From an uncultured Paracoccaceae bacterium (GTDB taxonomy: Bacteria > Pseudomonadota > Alphaproteobacteria > Rhodobacterales > Rhodobacteraceae), in contig CANLND010000010.1 of NCBI GenBank assembly GCA_947492585.1, positions 1 through 64,000 on the forward strand: a stretch of DNA of 64,000 bases, given 5' to 3'. The notes under the pieces were generated by a model. The model worked only from the letters and a program-made list of their open reading frames with translations. It searched no databases and was not told the origin of the DNA. This document shows, one piece after another, positions 6,553 to 15,575 of the stretch. Positions within the stretch are counted from its first letter, which is position 1. Each line of letters begins with the position of its first letter. Position numbers and translations under genes: made by a program.

Positions 6553-8811
6553 TCAGTGGCCCCTTCGGAAGCCTCGAAGGACGATCCGTTGCGGAGCAAA
6601 CTCTTCGACGTCTTCTTCTTCCTGAATGGTTGGGACATCCTGAATGTCGTGCTTGGGTTTTTGAGCGTCGGCGGGCCGCAATTTTGTGTACCGGTGAAGC
6701 CTCCCCATTGGGTAGCCGGTGACGATAGCAACCAGGGCAGGCAGATATGGTGTGATTTGTTCTTTTTCGACGTCCCATCCCGCAGCCAACATGTCGGCGG
6801 CCAGGCTTGTGTCACCATCGGCCTTCTCGAAACATTCAGCGACAAAAGCCCAGTGCTCCAGGAAGGCGGTACTGAGGTGCACCGTGGATATTGCAAGGTT
6901 CTGGCCAATGTACACATCACTCAGAAAGCCCAACAAATCCGTTTCGATGCGTTTGATCGTTGAGCCGTAACCGCCCAAGTCTGAAGCAAGCGCCTCGGTG
7001 GTTGGCCTGTCCAACAATGCAACGGAAGAGCGCCGGGTGAAGACATCGGCCGCATGTGCCGAAATTTTCCGAGAGTTCAAAACGGAAACAGTTGTCGGGA
7101 TTATGCTTTCAAGGAAGCACAGCGGATCATTGACATCGTATATCGGAAGAAAGGCCACTTCCGTCAAATCCGTATATTTCCACCAATCGACCAGCCCATC
7201 AGGGTAGGTGCACTTGGCCAGCATTCGAATGCTGTCATACACCCGGCGGGTGTGGGAGGTATCTGAAGCAGATAGGGCTCCACTCTTTATCGCCGTGAGG
7301 AATTCACCAACCGTCGCAAAACCCTGTTCTTGAAGAACTGCTGCCGATTTGTGTACTTGAAGTAGCTTCAAGGGGAGGTCAACGATCGGGTGATCTCCCT
7401 TCTTGAACGGGGTAGTGTCAAACAGTACCGATGACTGAAACTCCTTCCCGGCCGCAAGCTCCCCAGTAATTATCGCAGTTACAAGAGGCAGGGCGTCTAC
7501 AAACTCCCGTCTCGGCACGGACCACGCCTTTTCAAGACCGTTGACAAAATCAACGAAGGAAATGTCGTCATCAGATTTTGAAAAGTATTCAGCGGCAGCT
7601 TTCCACGGTTCCGAAAACTCCGGACGGAAGCGGTAGGGCGCATTTGCATAGTCATCATGGATCAGAGCGTTGGCCAGGCGCGTAAGGATTTTTGCCTCCT
7701 TTTGTCTCACCCTTTCCCTTGTCACCTTTTCGGTGAAAAGATCGCTGACCGCTTCGAGGCTCAGCCTTTCCTTGGGCGGGGCCATGATCCTGCTTGCGAG
7801 AATGATACCGTCCTCTTCGCTTTCACAGGTTTCAAAAGCGTCTTTCAGGACCGCAGGAAGGCGGGCAAGTATTTGGGAAAAGCTGCCCTCCTGAGGTTCT
7901 TCAGGGAACAGCCCGATGTTCATTCCCTCGCAGTAAACTTCCCAGTCGATCGACCCGTCCGGGTTTTGGGATTCTGCAATTGCAGTCAACGCCCCATCAA
8001 TCCGCTTGGTGGTTGCCTTTCCCATTCCGGGGATGTCCAGAAGTGCTGATTGCGGGGCTGAGGCAAGGTCTCCGATGGTACCCAGGCCGTTCTCGATGAG
8101 CTTCCTGGTTTTTGGCCCAAGGTGAAGGCATCCTATGGTCAGTTCCCGGGTCTGTTCACTGAGAACTGAAATGATTTCAGGCTCTTCCCGAGAGGTATCG
8201 CGGTTTGGAAGCGGGGACACCAGAGGATGCAACGCAGCAAGCCGAGACAGGACGGAATTATCTGAGCGAGCTTCCTTTGCCAACGAAAGAAGCTGGGTCC
8301 AGAATGCGGCCAGCTTCTTTGCTCCCAACCCGGAAGGGAGAGGTGATATCCCGATACGAAGTGCATCAAGCAACTCTCCAAAACTCTTCAGCCCCTCCCG
8401 TTCAAACATGGCACCAGCGTTGCCGAATGACTTTCTGTTTACAGAAAACAGTGGGTTTTCAGAGTCGATTCCGTCGAATTCAGGGCAAACAAAGAAGAGC
8501 TCGTGTAAGCCATCCTCACACCCCTCGTAGTATTCAATCCAGTCAACATTGGCTCCCTGGATGCAGGATACAAGTCTAAGCAAGTTGGCAAGGAGGTCTT
8601 CTTTTGCCTCCTGTTTCAGTGAGACGGAGGAAAGTGCGCTCTCGAGGTCTTCGATGAAAATGTAACCCTGGTTTTCGAGAAGAGTGCTGGTTCCAGGTGA
8701 CAAATGAAGGTGTCGGTGGCTCATTTTAGGTGAAATGGCCGGTTTGTTAGGTTCGTCTTTGCGTAAACCTTGGTCCACGTCCTGAAATAAGTTCAATGAA
8801 TCCTTCTCCAT
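6553..8811 (-). CDS. Large HhH-repeat protein with sigma region-4-like helix-turn-helix
   Basis: 752 residues, last gene of the defence operon. Segments resembling the RNA-polymerase alpha C-terminal helix-hairpin-helix lie at about 36-80, 127-178, 226-281 and 479-534; the clearest reads LHLGPKTRKLIENGLGTIG, then LLDIPGMG. Three are followed by a short motif, VDWIEYYEG, IDWEVYCEG and VDWWKYTDL, so the protein arose by internal duplication. A sigma region-4-like HTH (SLEAVSDLFTEKVTRERVRQ) sits at 351-370. The acidic tail ends in RIVLRGFRRGH, matching the end of the upstream gene's product. It overlaps that gene by 19 bases. It probably binds DNA, or DNA with RNA polymerase, as sensor or scaffold. 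No nuclease motif seen. Confidence 0.85.
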   Translation of the reverse strand: MEKDSLNLFQDVDQGLRKDEPNKPAISPKMSHRHLHLSPGTSTLLENQGYIFIEDLESALSSVSLKQEAKEDLLANLLRLVSCIQGANVDWIEYYEGCEDGLHELFFVCPEFDGIDSENPLFSVNRKSFGNAGAMFEREGLKSFGELLDALRIGISPLPSGLGAKKLAAFWTQLLSLAKEARSDNSVLSRLAALHPLVSPLPNRDTSREEPEIISVLSEQTRELTIGCLHLGPKTRKLIENGLGTIGDLASAPQSALLDIPGMGKATTKRIDGALTAIAESQNPDGSIDWEVYCEGMNIGLFPEEPQEGSFSQILARLPAVLKDAFETCESEEDGIILASRIMAPPKERLSLEAVSDLFTEKVTRERVRQKEAKILTRLANALIHDDYANAPYRFRPEFSEPWKAAAEYFSKSDDDISFVDFVNGLEKAWSVPRREFVDALPLVTAIITGELAAGKEFQSSVLFDTTPFKKGDHPIVDLPLKLLQVHKSAAVLQEQGFATVGEFLTAIKSGALSASDTSHTRRVYDSIRMLAKCTYPDGLVDWWKYTDLTEVAFLPIYDVNDPLCFLESIIPTTVSVLNSRKISAHAADVFTRRSSVALLDRPTTEALASDLGGYGSTIKRIETDLLGFLSDVYIGQNLAISTVHLSTAFLEHWAFVAECFEKADGDTSLAADMLAAGWDVEKEQITPYLPALVAIVTGYPMGRLHRYTKLRPADAQKPKHDIQDVPTIQEEEDVEEFAPQRIVLRGFRRGH

Positions 8812-9227
8812 CCTCTCAGTACAATCCGATTGGATGTTTCACCTGTGTCTTCGTCAGAGTGGGAATTGGCGATCAGCCGTAATTTGAAAAAATCTTGGCC
8901 TTCGTCCTTGGAAAGCTCCAATTCGTCACCGGATTTTGCCCCGGACTGTCTTAGATACCCAGTCAGGCAGGTAAGCCTGAACTCATTTCGGGTTCCGGTT
9001 TCGACGTGGAGTTTGTTGTTATAGTAAATGAACTGCAACTCGATCTCCTCACCATGTTCATCAAGGCAGTGAATGGTTTTCCGTGGGTTCTTGACGGTTG
9101 GATCCAAGTCTCCGAGGAAAGACCTAAACTCAACGTCTGCCTTGGGAATGAGCATTCCGGCTTGGTGGCTCTTCGTCTCGCCGGCATCATTGGCGCTCAG
9201 TGTTTTTCTGTATGTCTTTTTCGTCAT
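8793..9227 (-). CDS. Stand-alone EcoRII N-terminal-like (effector) DNA-binding protein
   Basis: 144 residues. In EcoRII the N-terminal domain is a pseudobarrel that reads CCWGG and controls the catalytic domain. This protein matches that fold's signature: KTLSANDAGETKSHQAGMLIP at the start, then NPRKTI, FIYYNNKLH and TRNEFRLT, the places where EcoRII has LSAND, HQ.G.YIP, IYYN and TRNE.R. The PD-(D/E)XK catalytic part of EcoRII is absent. Start ATG 9227 overlaps the SNF2 stop by four bases. The tail RIVLRGWRRIH is shared with the next protein. Likely the sequence-reading subunit of the complex; CCWGG specificity is inferred from the family. Confidence 0.85.
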   Translation of the reverse strand: MTKKTYRKTLSANDAGETKSHQAGMLIPKADVEFRSFLGDLDPTVKNPRKTIHCLDEHGEEIELQFIYYNNKLHVETGTRNEFRLTCLTGYLRQSGAKSGDELELSKDEGQDFFKLRLIANSHSDEDTGETSNRIVLRGWRRIH

Positions 9228-11047
9228 GGCAATTGTGGCCTGATGTTCAGGGCATTCCTCAAATCTTCATCATCTCTTGTAGACACCGGGGCTATCTCGT
9301 TGCCCATTTTGTTTTTCCAAGCCGACCGATCAAGCATAATCCTTTCGACAGTATCCTCGTAATAAAGGTGGTAGATCGTGACCGGTAGTGTCTGCCCCCT
9401 TCGGTGTGCCCTTGCGCTTGCCTGAGCTTCCAAAGCAGGATTCCAGACTGGTGTCATGTGGATGACGACGGTCGCTGCAGTGATATTCAAGCCTGCTCCG
9501 GCAGCCTTCGGGTTCAATACCAAGATGGCCGGGCCGTCCTCGGCAGAGAATTCATCGATTATGCCTTGTCGGTCTGCTTGCGGTGTTCCTCCGTTGATTG
9601 CGCCCCAATAGGCGCCAGAAAGGTCGGGAGCCGCTTGCTGCAGCAAATCCCCGAGACGATTGAACAGGGCGAAGACCAAGACTTTCCGGCCTGCCGTGAA
9701 AGCCTCTCGGATCAACCGGACAGTTTGCTCCATCTTGGTGTTAATCAGCGGAAGATCTACAACTTCAACGATGTCGGCATTTTCGGTGTCGGTGAAATCG
9801 ATGCCGGATACACGCAGCCAAGGGTGAGCACACACCAACTGCAGCTGCAGGGTGGCGACGAGCGCCCCGGCGACTGGATATTTCTCCAGAGTGGCTTCCC
9901 GAACCGCGTTGTAATGCTCAACGAGAGCACTCTCCATTTCCAGAGGCATCTCGATATCTATACGCTCAGGAAGATCGTCGGCTACGTCTGCGACACGGCG
10001 CTTCAGCATGACAGGTTCGACGATTTTTGCGACTTCTGCCGCCGTCTCGATCCCATCAGGGAAATTGGCCTCAAAATCAGACAATGTGCCGAGAAGTCCG
10101 GGAATGGCGAAGTCGGCCAGTGACCATAGGTCCACAAGGCTATTTTCAACAGGTGTCCCGGTCATGGGAACAGTTCGGACGCGTGGAATGGTCGCAACGC
10201 AATTCCTCCGCCCAGAGGCCGGGTTCTTAATGGCCTGAGCCTCGTCACAAATTACCCAAGACCATTCAAATGCGGAAAAAATCGAGATGTCGTTCACCAT
10301 AGTGTCATACGTGGTGATGACTACCTGAGCACTCTGCAGACCGGTGAACACACCGGTTCTGTAGGCGCCACGGTGAACCAGGACCGACAGGGAGGGTGCA
10401 AACCTTTCGATTTCACGGACCCAGTTTGCAATGAGGCTGGTTGGGCATATGATCAATGCGGGTGATTGCTCTGGTGGGGGATCCTTCACGAGCAGCGCAA
10501 TTATCTGCAGGGTTTTCCCAAGGCCCATTTCGTCTGCGAGGATCAATCCTCCGTGCGCCTGGACGGTTTCCCACATCCAGGCTACGCCTTTGGCTTGGTA
10601 GGGGTACAAATCAGCGTTTAGACCGGGCAATTTCAGCTCGTCAGGATATCGGGAAGCGGATTCCGTGCCCGATTGCCCCACAGCATCGGTGAGTTGGATG
10701 CTCAAGGAACCATCCGATGAGGCGATGTGCTGGCGGAGCTGTCCGTATCCAACACTTCCGTCATGATCCACGTCCAAGGAAGCCTTCAGCAAATCCGCAG
10801 CATCATGAGGCAACGGGCGAATGGTCTTGTCATCAAGAACCCAATCGAATTGATTGCCAAAGGCAAGTATCAGTTTTTCTTCGCCTTTTACTGTTCGGCG
10901 CCCGGCCATTTTGGGAACGAGTTTCCCATTTTCCTTGTCGATGATGACCACTGGATCAAGGACACGTCCACTCAAGCGAATTCCCTCTGGAAGAGTATCC
11001 GGAAGGTCAGCAAATTTTTCGGGAAGTGAATTCACATCAGTGGACAT
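9224..11047 (-). CDS. SNF2-family (SWI2/SNF2) DNA-dependent ATPase
   Basis: 607 residues with a full helicase-superfamily-2 set: ADEMGLGKTLQ (Walker A, about 173-183), IICPTSLIANW (Ia), CDEAQAIKNP (DEAQ box, II), MTGTPVENSL (III), KVLVFALFNRLGDLL (IV), and ASARAHRRGQ (VI). Such ATPases translocate on duplex DNA and remodel bound proteins. Within the operon it would be the motor that connects a recognition site to cutting. It overlaps the HNH gene by 11 bases upstream and the EcoRII-N gene by four downstream, so stoichiometric co-translation is likely. N-terminal 130 residues form an unassigned accessory domain. Confidence 0.93.
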   Translation of the reverse strand: MSTDVNSLPEKFADLPDTLPEGIRLSGRVLDPVVIIDKENGKLVPKMAGRRTVKGEEKLILAFGNQFDWVLDDKTIRPLPHDAADLLKASLDVDHDGSVGYGQLRQHIASSDGSLSIQLTDAVGQSGTESASRYPDELKLPGLNADLYPYQAKGVAWMWETVQAHGGLILADEMGLGKTLQIIALLVKDPPPEQSPALIICPTSLIANWVREIERFAPSLSVLVHRGAYRTGVFTGLQSAQVVITTYDTMVNDISIFSAFEWSWVICDEAQAIKNPASGRRNCVATIPRVRTVPMTGTPVENSLVDLWSLADFAIPGLLGTLSDFEANFPDGIETAAEVAKIVEPVMLKRRVADVADDLPERIDIEMPLEMESALVEHYNAVREATLEKYPVAGALVATLQLQLVCAHPWLRVSGIDFTDTENADIVEVVDLPLINTKMEQTVRLIREAFTAGRKVLVFALFNRLGDLLQQAAPDLSGAYWGAINGGTPQADRQGIIDEFSAEDGPAILVLNPKAAGAGLNITAATVVIHMTPVWNPALEAQASARAHRRGQTLPVTIYHLYYEDTVERIMLDRSAWKNKMGNEIAPVSTRDDEDLRNALNIRPQLP

Positions 11048-11855
11048 TCGTATCCATCATACTCATCAGTTCTTCGATCGAATACGGCGTGGGCCGCCGT
11101 GTGTGGACTGCTCGGTGGCAATTCGGGCAAAGAGGAACAAGATCAGTCTTTGGATCGTAGTGCTTCTCCTCATGCAATTGAGACACTGGTTGCAGGTGGT
11201 GCACCTCAAGAACCTTGCCCGCAGGTCCATATTTCAACTGCGGTTTGAGCCCGCAGCAAATGCACTTGTAGCCATGCACTCTGAGGCAAAGGAGCCGGTT
11301 TCTCGGATTTCTCTCTCGCTTCCGAACAAGCGCGAGGGAAAGGGCTCCCTCCAATTCTCCTGACGTGTCCTCAGGGACTATTTCGTCGTAACCAATCAGT
11401 TCCGCCATTGCAGCCATTAGGGGCACAATGACTTCCCGGCAAGTAGCGACGATCGCATCACCGCCATCTGCTGTGGTTTCGTGTTTGAGTGTAGCTGCTA
11501 TCGTAAACCTACCATCATCAACCGTCCAGCATTCAAGGCTTTGACCAGGAATTTCCACGTTGGCCTCGACCCTGATGCTGGTTACGAGGGATCGTGCCAG
11601 TTGGATGTCTTCCGCAGGGGCTTCGGAGATCTGTTTCAAAATCTGCCTTGAGAAATTCCCGAACCGAAGTTGCACCCGGTGAGCTTTCAGACCATGCGGT
11701 CGGAGTTCGACAATCGGTCCCTGTCGTTTCTCCAAATCATGGAACCAAATATCCAAACCTGACCGAATTCCAGAGGCTACAATGCTCAAAGCGACAGACG
11801 CACCCGTACCTTCGCTCAACTCAGATGCAATCAGGTCTGCGTGATCTTTCAGCAT
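11037..11855 (-). CDS. HNH endonuclease
   Basis: 272 residues. The C-terminal 90 residues form an HNH nuclease: zinc-binding CICC and CPNC pairs, EVHHLQPVSQ with the catalytic histidine, and CHRAVH to close the motif. The N-terminal 170 residues are unassigned and may bind DNA or partners. This is the only obvious cutting enzyme in the operon besides Vsr, so it is the best candidate for the restriction activity. It lies nine bases after the GHKL gene and overlaps the SNF2 gene by 11. Confidence 0.9.
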   Translation of the reverse strand: MLKDHADLIASELSEGTGASVALSIVASGIRSGLDIWFHDLEKRQGPIVELRPHGLKAHRVQLRFGNFSRQILKQISEAPAEDIQLARSLVTSIRVEANVEIPGQSLECWTVDDGRFTIAATLKHETTADGGDAIVATCREVIVPLMAAMAELIGYDEIVPEDTSGELEGALSLALVRKRERNPRNRLLCLRVHGYKCICCGLKPQLKYGPAGKVLEVHHLQPVSQLHEEKHYDPKTDLVPLCPNCHRAVHTRRPTPYSIEELMSMMDTNVH

Positions 11856-11864
11856 TCGAAAGCT

Positions 11865-13502
11865 CTACTCGTCTTCAAGGTCGTCGCTGGTCGGTGTGGT
11901 CACGTCGCGCAACAGCTTTCTAAGGTTTGAGGAAATCTCTTCGCGGATATCTGAAAAAATCGGATCCAGTTCCTCGTTGGTGTTGTTCTGCTCGGCTGCA
12001 GTGAAGGCCCAGAGCAGAAGATCCATTCCCTGTACGGAATAGCCGCTGCTTGCCGCGCGAAGGTAGATTTTTTGGTAATAGTCGTGATGCTTGTTTAACA
12101 ATACTGCACCGACATGTCCCTCAACTCCCGCACTCCTATAGCTGGGTTCCCACAGGTCTCCTGACGTGATCGTGTCAACGGCTTCAATATAGAGACTACC
12201 AGGTTCGACGTTGTTTTCGATCTTCTGGCGAATTTTGATCTTCGGCCCGCGATTGTTCGAGATCACTGCACTTTGCGTGTCGGGATCCGCACCCTCAACT
12301 GTTGCTTGCCGCGTGTTTTTGGTGCCCTCCACAGTTCGGTTCGAAGAAGTATGATCAACCTTGGCCTTCGCTGCGGCTTTCTGGGCTTTCTTTCGGTATC
12401 GCAGGTTTGCTTCCCTGCGCGCTGGTCCGAGAAGCTTTTCGAGATATTCGGACAGGGCCGGATCAAAGAGAACACGGGATTTCTTCACGTCGATATGAAA
12501 TGCCTCATCCAGTTCGTGCCCAAAATCAAATTCAATTCGTAGCAATGACATATGTGGGTCGAGACCGCCGAAAACACTGAGCCATCCACCGCTACTGATC
12601 AACCGACCTTCCCTGTAGATGTAGAATCCCTGGCCCCTGTTGGTAATGCGAGCTTGGCTCTTTTCGTCGTCGTCCAGGTCGTCGCTGTGAGGCAGGATCC
12701 ATGCCGCGACCGAAGCATTGTGTGTACTCCCGTCTTCGACCTGCACCTCCATTGCCTGTTGTTTCTCAGCAAGGACCTGTTCCGAGCGTTCTCGGAAAAA
12801 TGGATCCCATGGCCCGACTTTGACGCCATCAACAGAAATCGTGATATTCCGCTCTCGGGTATCGGCTTGATCCAGAAAACGGTGATAGATCTCACTTACG
12901 TGTTTCTGCAATCCAGCAGAGAGACGGCCAATCGCAGCCTTTTCCTTCGCACCACCGGGTTCGTCATAGTTCTTTGAGAGGATCCTGTCGCATTTCGACC
13001 ATACGACGAGCGTTCCACTTCCTTCCCCACACAGTTCCTCGAAGGCTTCTTCCTCATCAACCGTCACCGGTTCCCTGCTCATTTCCCAGAGCCCCGATGC
13101 TTCGACGTGATCAAGGTCCCAGGAAAGCTTGCTCAGGGCTTCATCGGGTGAGTTTCTTGAGATCAGCGTGAATTGGCGGCACACGGAACTCGAGGCGGTT
13201 TTCAATCCGAGGCCAAACTTGCCAAGGCTTTCAGGGTTTTCACGCTCGGGAGCCCCGTAGCGCATCGCCTTGAACACACCGTCGGCATTCATACCGGAAC
13301 CATCATCGCCGAAATAGACAAGTTTTCGTCCGTCTTGCATCAAATCGATGCGAACATTGATCTCCTGAGCGCCAGCAGCCACCGAGTTGTCTATGATGTC
13401 GGCAGAAGCTGTCCGAAAGTCATAGCCTGTATCCCGTAGACCGTTGATCAGCCTTGGGGCGTCTGGTTCGTTAATCAGTTCGTTAATCAGTTCGTTGCTC
13501 AT
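11865..13502 (-). CDS. GHKL (MutL/MORC/Hsp90-like) ATPase
   Basis: 545 residues. The Bergerat ATP-binding fold is clear: N box ASADIIDNSVAAGAQ (about 32-46), G1 box DDGSGM (66-71), G2 box GKFGLGLK (94-101). The usual catalytic glutamate of the N box (ExxxN) is replaced by aspartate D35, with N39 kept. GHKL ATPases of MutL/MORC type act as ATP-driven DNA clamps, and related proteins have been described in restriction-modification loci as prokaryotic relatives of MORC. A tandem 12-bp repeat (13467-13490) duplicates the residues NELI at the start of the protein. Two bases separate it from vsr. Confidence 0.88.
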   Translation of the reverse strand: MSNELINELINEPDAPRLINGLRDTGYDFRTASADIIDNSVAAGAQEINVRIDLMQDGRKLVYFGDDGSGMNADGVFKAMRYGAPERENPESLGKFGLGLKTASSSVCRQFTLISRNSPDEALSKLSWDLDHVEASGLWEMSREPVTVDEEEAFEELCGEGSGTLVVWSKCDRILSKNYDEPGGAKEKAAIGRLSAGLQKHVSEIYHRFLDQADTRERNITISVDGVKVGPWDPFFRERSEQVLAEKQQAMEVQVEDGSTHNASVAAWILPHSDDLDDDEKSQARITNRGQGFYIYREGRLISSGGWLSVFGGLDPHMSLLRIEFDFGHELDEAFHIDVKKSRVLFDPALSEYLEKLLGPARREANLRYRKKAQKAAAKAKVDHTSSNRTVEGTKNTRQATVEGADPDTQSAVISNNRGPKIKIRQKIENNVEPGSLYIEAVDTITSGDLWEPSYRSAGVEGHVGAVLLNKHHDYYQKIYLRAASSGYSVQGMDLLLWAFTAAEQNNTNEELDPIFSDIREEISSNLRKLLRDVTTPTSDDLEDE

Positions 13503-13503
13503 T

Positions 13504-14001
13504 TCAAACGCTCGTTTTCGCTTTCTGGTTTGTTATTGAATGACTTTTTCGCCGTGTGTCAGAAGATATTTCTGCAAATTTTTCATGGGACTGCAACCAA
13601 TCGGTGATACAGGTGACAAGTTTCTCAACCTGAATTTCCCGAGTTGCACATTCCCAAACAATTAGAACGCGCCAGCCGCCATCGATAAGACACTGAACCG
13701 CTGCCTGATCGCGCTTTCTATTGGAGAGAAGTTTCTCTTGCCAGAATTCACGCCGTGTCTTTGGCAGTCTGAAATATCGGCAGCCTTCATGCGCATGCCA
13801 AAAACACCCATGGATAAAAATTGCTGACCGGTATTTGCTCAACACAAGATCCGGTTTTCCCGGAAGTTCCTTTCTGTGAAGTCGAAAACGAAATCCACAG
13901 GCGTGTAGTGCGCGCCTGACGACAAGTTCAGGCTTTGTGTCCTTGGACCCGATCCGCGACATCATCTGTGATCGGCTCATCGGGTGCCGTGTCTTAGGCA
14001 C
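13504..14001 (-). CDS. vsr: Very short patch repair (Vsr) endonuclease
   Basis: 165 residues, normal for the family. Signatures are [35 protein letters not shown] (catalytic Asp), [15 protein letters not shown] (zinc-binding and active-site His), RREFW, and VLIVWEC. Vsr nicks beside T:G mismatches made when 5-methylcytosine deaminates at Dcm sites, protecting the genome from C-to-T mutation. It overlaps the methyltransferase gene by eight bases, an arrangement like dcm-vsr of E. coli. Its presence supports 5-methylcytosine as the mark; it might also have been adopted for restriction here. Confidence 0.95.
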   Translation of the reverse strand: MPKTRHPMSRSQMMSRIGSKDTKPELVVRRALHACGFRFRLHRKELPGKPDLVLSKYRSAIFIHGCFWHAHEGCRYFRLPKTRREFWQEKLLSNRKRDQAAVQCLIDGGWRVLIVWECATREIQVEKLVTCITDWLQSHEKFAEISSDTRRKSHSITNQKAKTSV

Positions 14002-15070
14002 GATTCACCTTTCTTGACCTGATAGCCACCGTGTTGGTAAGCCACGGTTCCATGGCATTTGCGATCGCAATGGCGACCGGTGCGGCCACTGCGTTCCCAA
14101 ATTGGCGGTAAGCTTGGGTATCCGAAACAGGAATGATCCAGGGGCGATTGTTACCTGGTCGGTCAAACCCCATTAGACGTGAGCATTCCCGTGGGGTCAG
14201 GCGCCTCGGAATGTCTCCATCCTGCTCAATAAGGATTTCTGAACCGTCCTTGTAATACCTTGCGGACAGCGTTCTGGCGACATCGCCAGGCCCTCGCAAG
14301 CCGAAACCAAATCCATTGCCCGCAGCTTTGTGTTTTGCAGCGTACCTCTGAAGATAATCCCAGAGTTTGGGGGTCAGGGTATACTTTTCCGACACTTCAG
14401 CACGCGAGCCCACTGTAAACGGAAATTCAGCAATTTCAGATCCATCTTCAGGATGAAGGATATCTTTAAGAATGGGTTTACGCCCTTCAGGAATCTCCAC
14501 ATCTTCCATGGTAAAGTTGGTCGGAAAATCTCTACGGAAACCAGATATGAAAATCCGTTGCCGATGCTGGGGGACCCAACTTTGGGCATCTATGACGCGA
14601 TAGTCGACATCGTAATCGAGTTCGTCCAATGCATGCAAAATTACACGCATCGTATTCCCCTTGTCATGGCTCAGAAGGTTCTTCACGTTCTCCAGCAAGA
14701 ATGCCTTCGGTTTATGGTGCCTTAGGATCCGTACGACATCGAAGAATAGCGTGCCTTGAGTCTCGTCGGCAAAACCATGAGCTCTTCCCAAGGCATTTTT
14801 CTTGGATACCCCAGCGATTGAAAAGGGCTGGCATGGGAAACCCGCGAGCAACAAGTCGTGTGCCGGGACGTCCTTTTCATTGATCGCTGTGATGTCACCT
14901 TCGATTTTGTGGTCATCGTCTGGGAAATTCGCCCTATAGGTTTCTTGAGAGTATTTGTTCCACTCGGAGGTGAATACACATACTCCACCGATTGCTTCAA
15001 AACCGATCCGGAGGCCGCCGATTCCGGCAAATAGATCAATAAAACGAAATGGTTCAGTGGCTTTATTCAT
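13994..15070 (-). CDS. dcm: DNA (cytosine-5-)-methyltransferase, Dcm/EcoRII type
   Basis: 358 residues from ATG 15070; a longer frame from TTG 15166 adds residues unlike the family. All key motifs are present: [11 protein letters not shown] (AdoMet binding), GFPCQPFS with catalytic Cys80, ENVKNL, QHRQRIF, and the end blocks [14 protein letters not shown] and YRQFGNAVA. The segment [16 protein letters not shown] followed by GNGFGFG resembles E. coli Dcm and M.EcoRII, pointing to CCWGG as the target. As the first gene of the operon it would protect host sites. The start has only a weak ribosome site. Confidence 0.93.
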   Translation of the reverse strand: MNKATEPFRFIDLFAGIGGLRIGFEAIGGVCVFTSEWNKYSQETYRANFPDDDHKIEGDITAINEKDVPAHDLLLAGFPCQPFSIAGVSKKNALGRAHGFADETQGTLFFDVVRILRHHKPKAFLLENVKNLLSHDKGNTMRVILHALDELDYDVDYRVIDAQSWVPQHRQRIFISGFRRDFPTNFTMEDVEIPEGRKPILKDILHPEDGSEIAEFPFTVGSRAEVSEKYTLTPKLWDYLQRYAAKHKAAGNGFGFGLRGPGDVARTLSARYYKDGSEILIEQDGDIPRRLTPRECSRLMGFDRPGNNRPWIIPVSDTQAYRQFGNAVAAPVAIAIANAMEPWLTNTVAIRSRKVNRA

Positions 15071-15575
15071 TCTGCTCGCCGTGCCGTACGTTAGAAGGTA
15101 TGCCCCACGGACCTCACACTCAAGATAAGGCGCAGTACGTGGTGTTTGGCTATATGTATGCGACAAGCGAGGCTCTCACACAACTGCTATGAGCCACCAC
15201 GTTGCAGGGAAACGACAATTTGGATACGGTGTCTGCTGGATCTCCCAAATTTATCGGTTGCTTCGTCTGAAGACTTCGGCGTTCTCGTTCGGTTCTCTTC
15301 AGTATCGTTGCTGCGGTTAGCACGCTGCGCAGCAAACAGTAGTATTGGTTTGACGGTTTGCTTCAGAACTCCCGAAGGGCGGCTATGCACGGGCAGGCTG
15401 AGGCACGTGCTGACACTTCGTGATGAGGGTCTTGGGTCACTTCAAATTTTGGGAAACAAACCCGGTCTGGAAGTCGAAAAAATCTTGGTTTCGCATAGCT
15501 CGATGAGGGTCACGACCCGCGCGCGCGGTCTTTCATCCACGGAAAAGCCCTGAAAACCGTGTCAAGTAGTGGGCC
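15071..15575. other. Upstream region of the defence operon; no gene seen
   Basis: This stretch lies between dcm and the iterons. Frames on both strands are short and of unlikely composition. It must hold the operon promoter (minus strand), but I cannot fix the -35 and -10 boxes by eye. Confidence 0.45.

Noticed and set aside
6553-15070. Assignment of the operon to DISARM, BREX or a classic type II system
   Set aside because: No DUF1998/DrmB-like protein or phospholipase-D protein (DISARM), no PglZ or BrxC-like ATPase (BREX), and no EcoRII-type catalytic domain. The methyltransferase and SNF2 protein alone are not enough for these names.
15146-15553. 135-codon plus-strand frame between dcm and the iterons
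   Set aside because: Composition is unlike the neighbours, start is weak, and it covers the region expected to hold the operon promoter.
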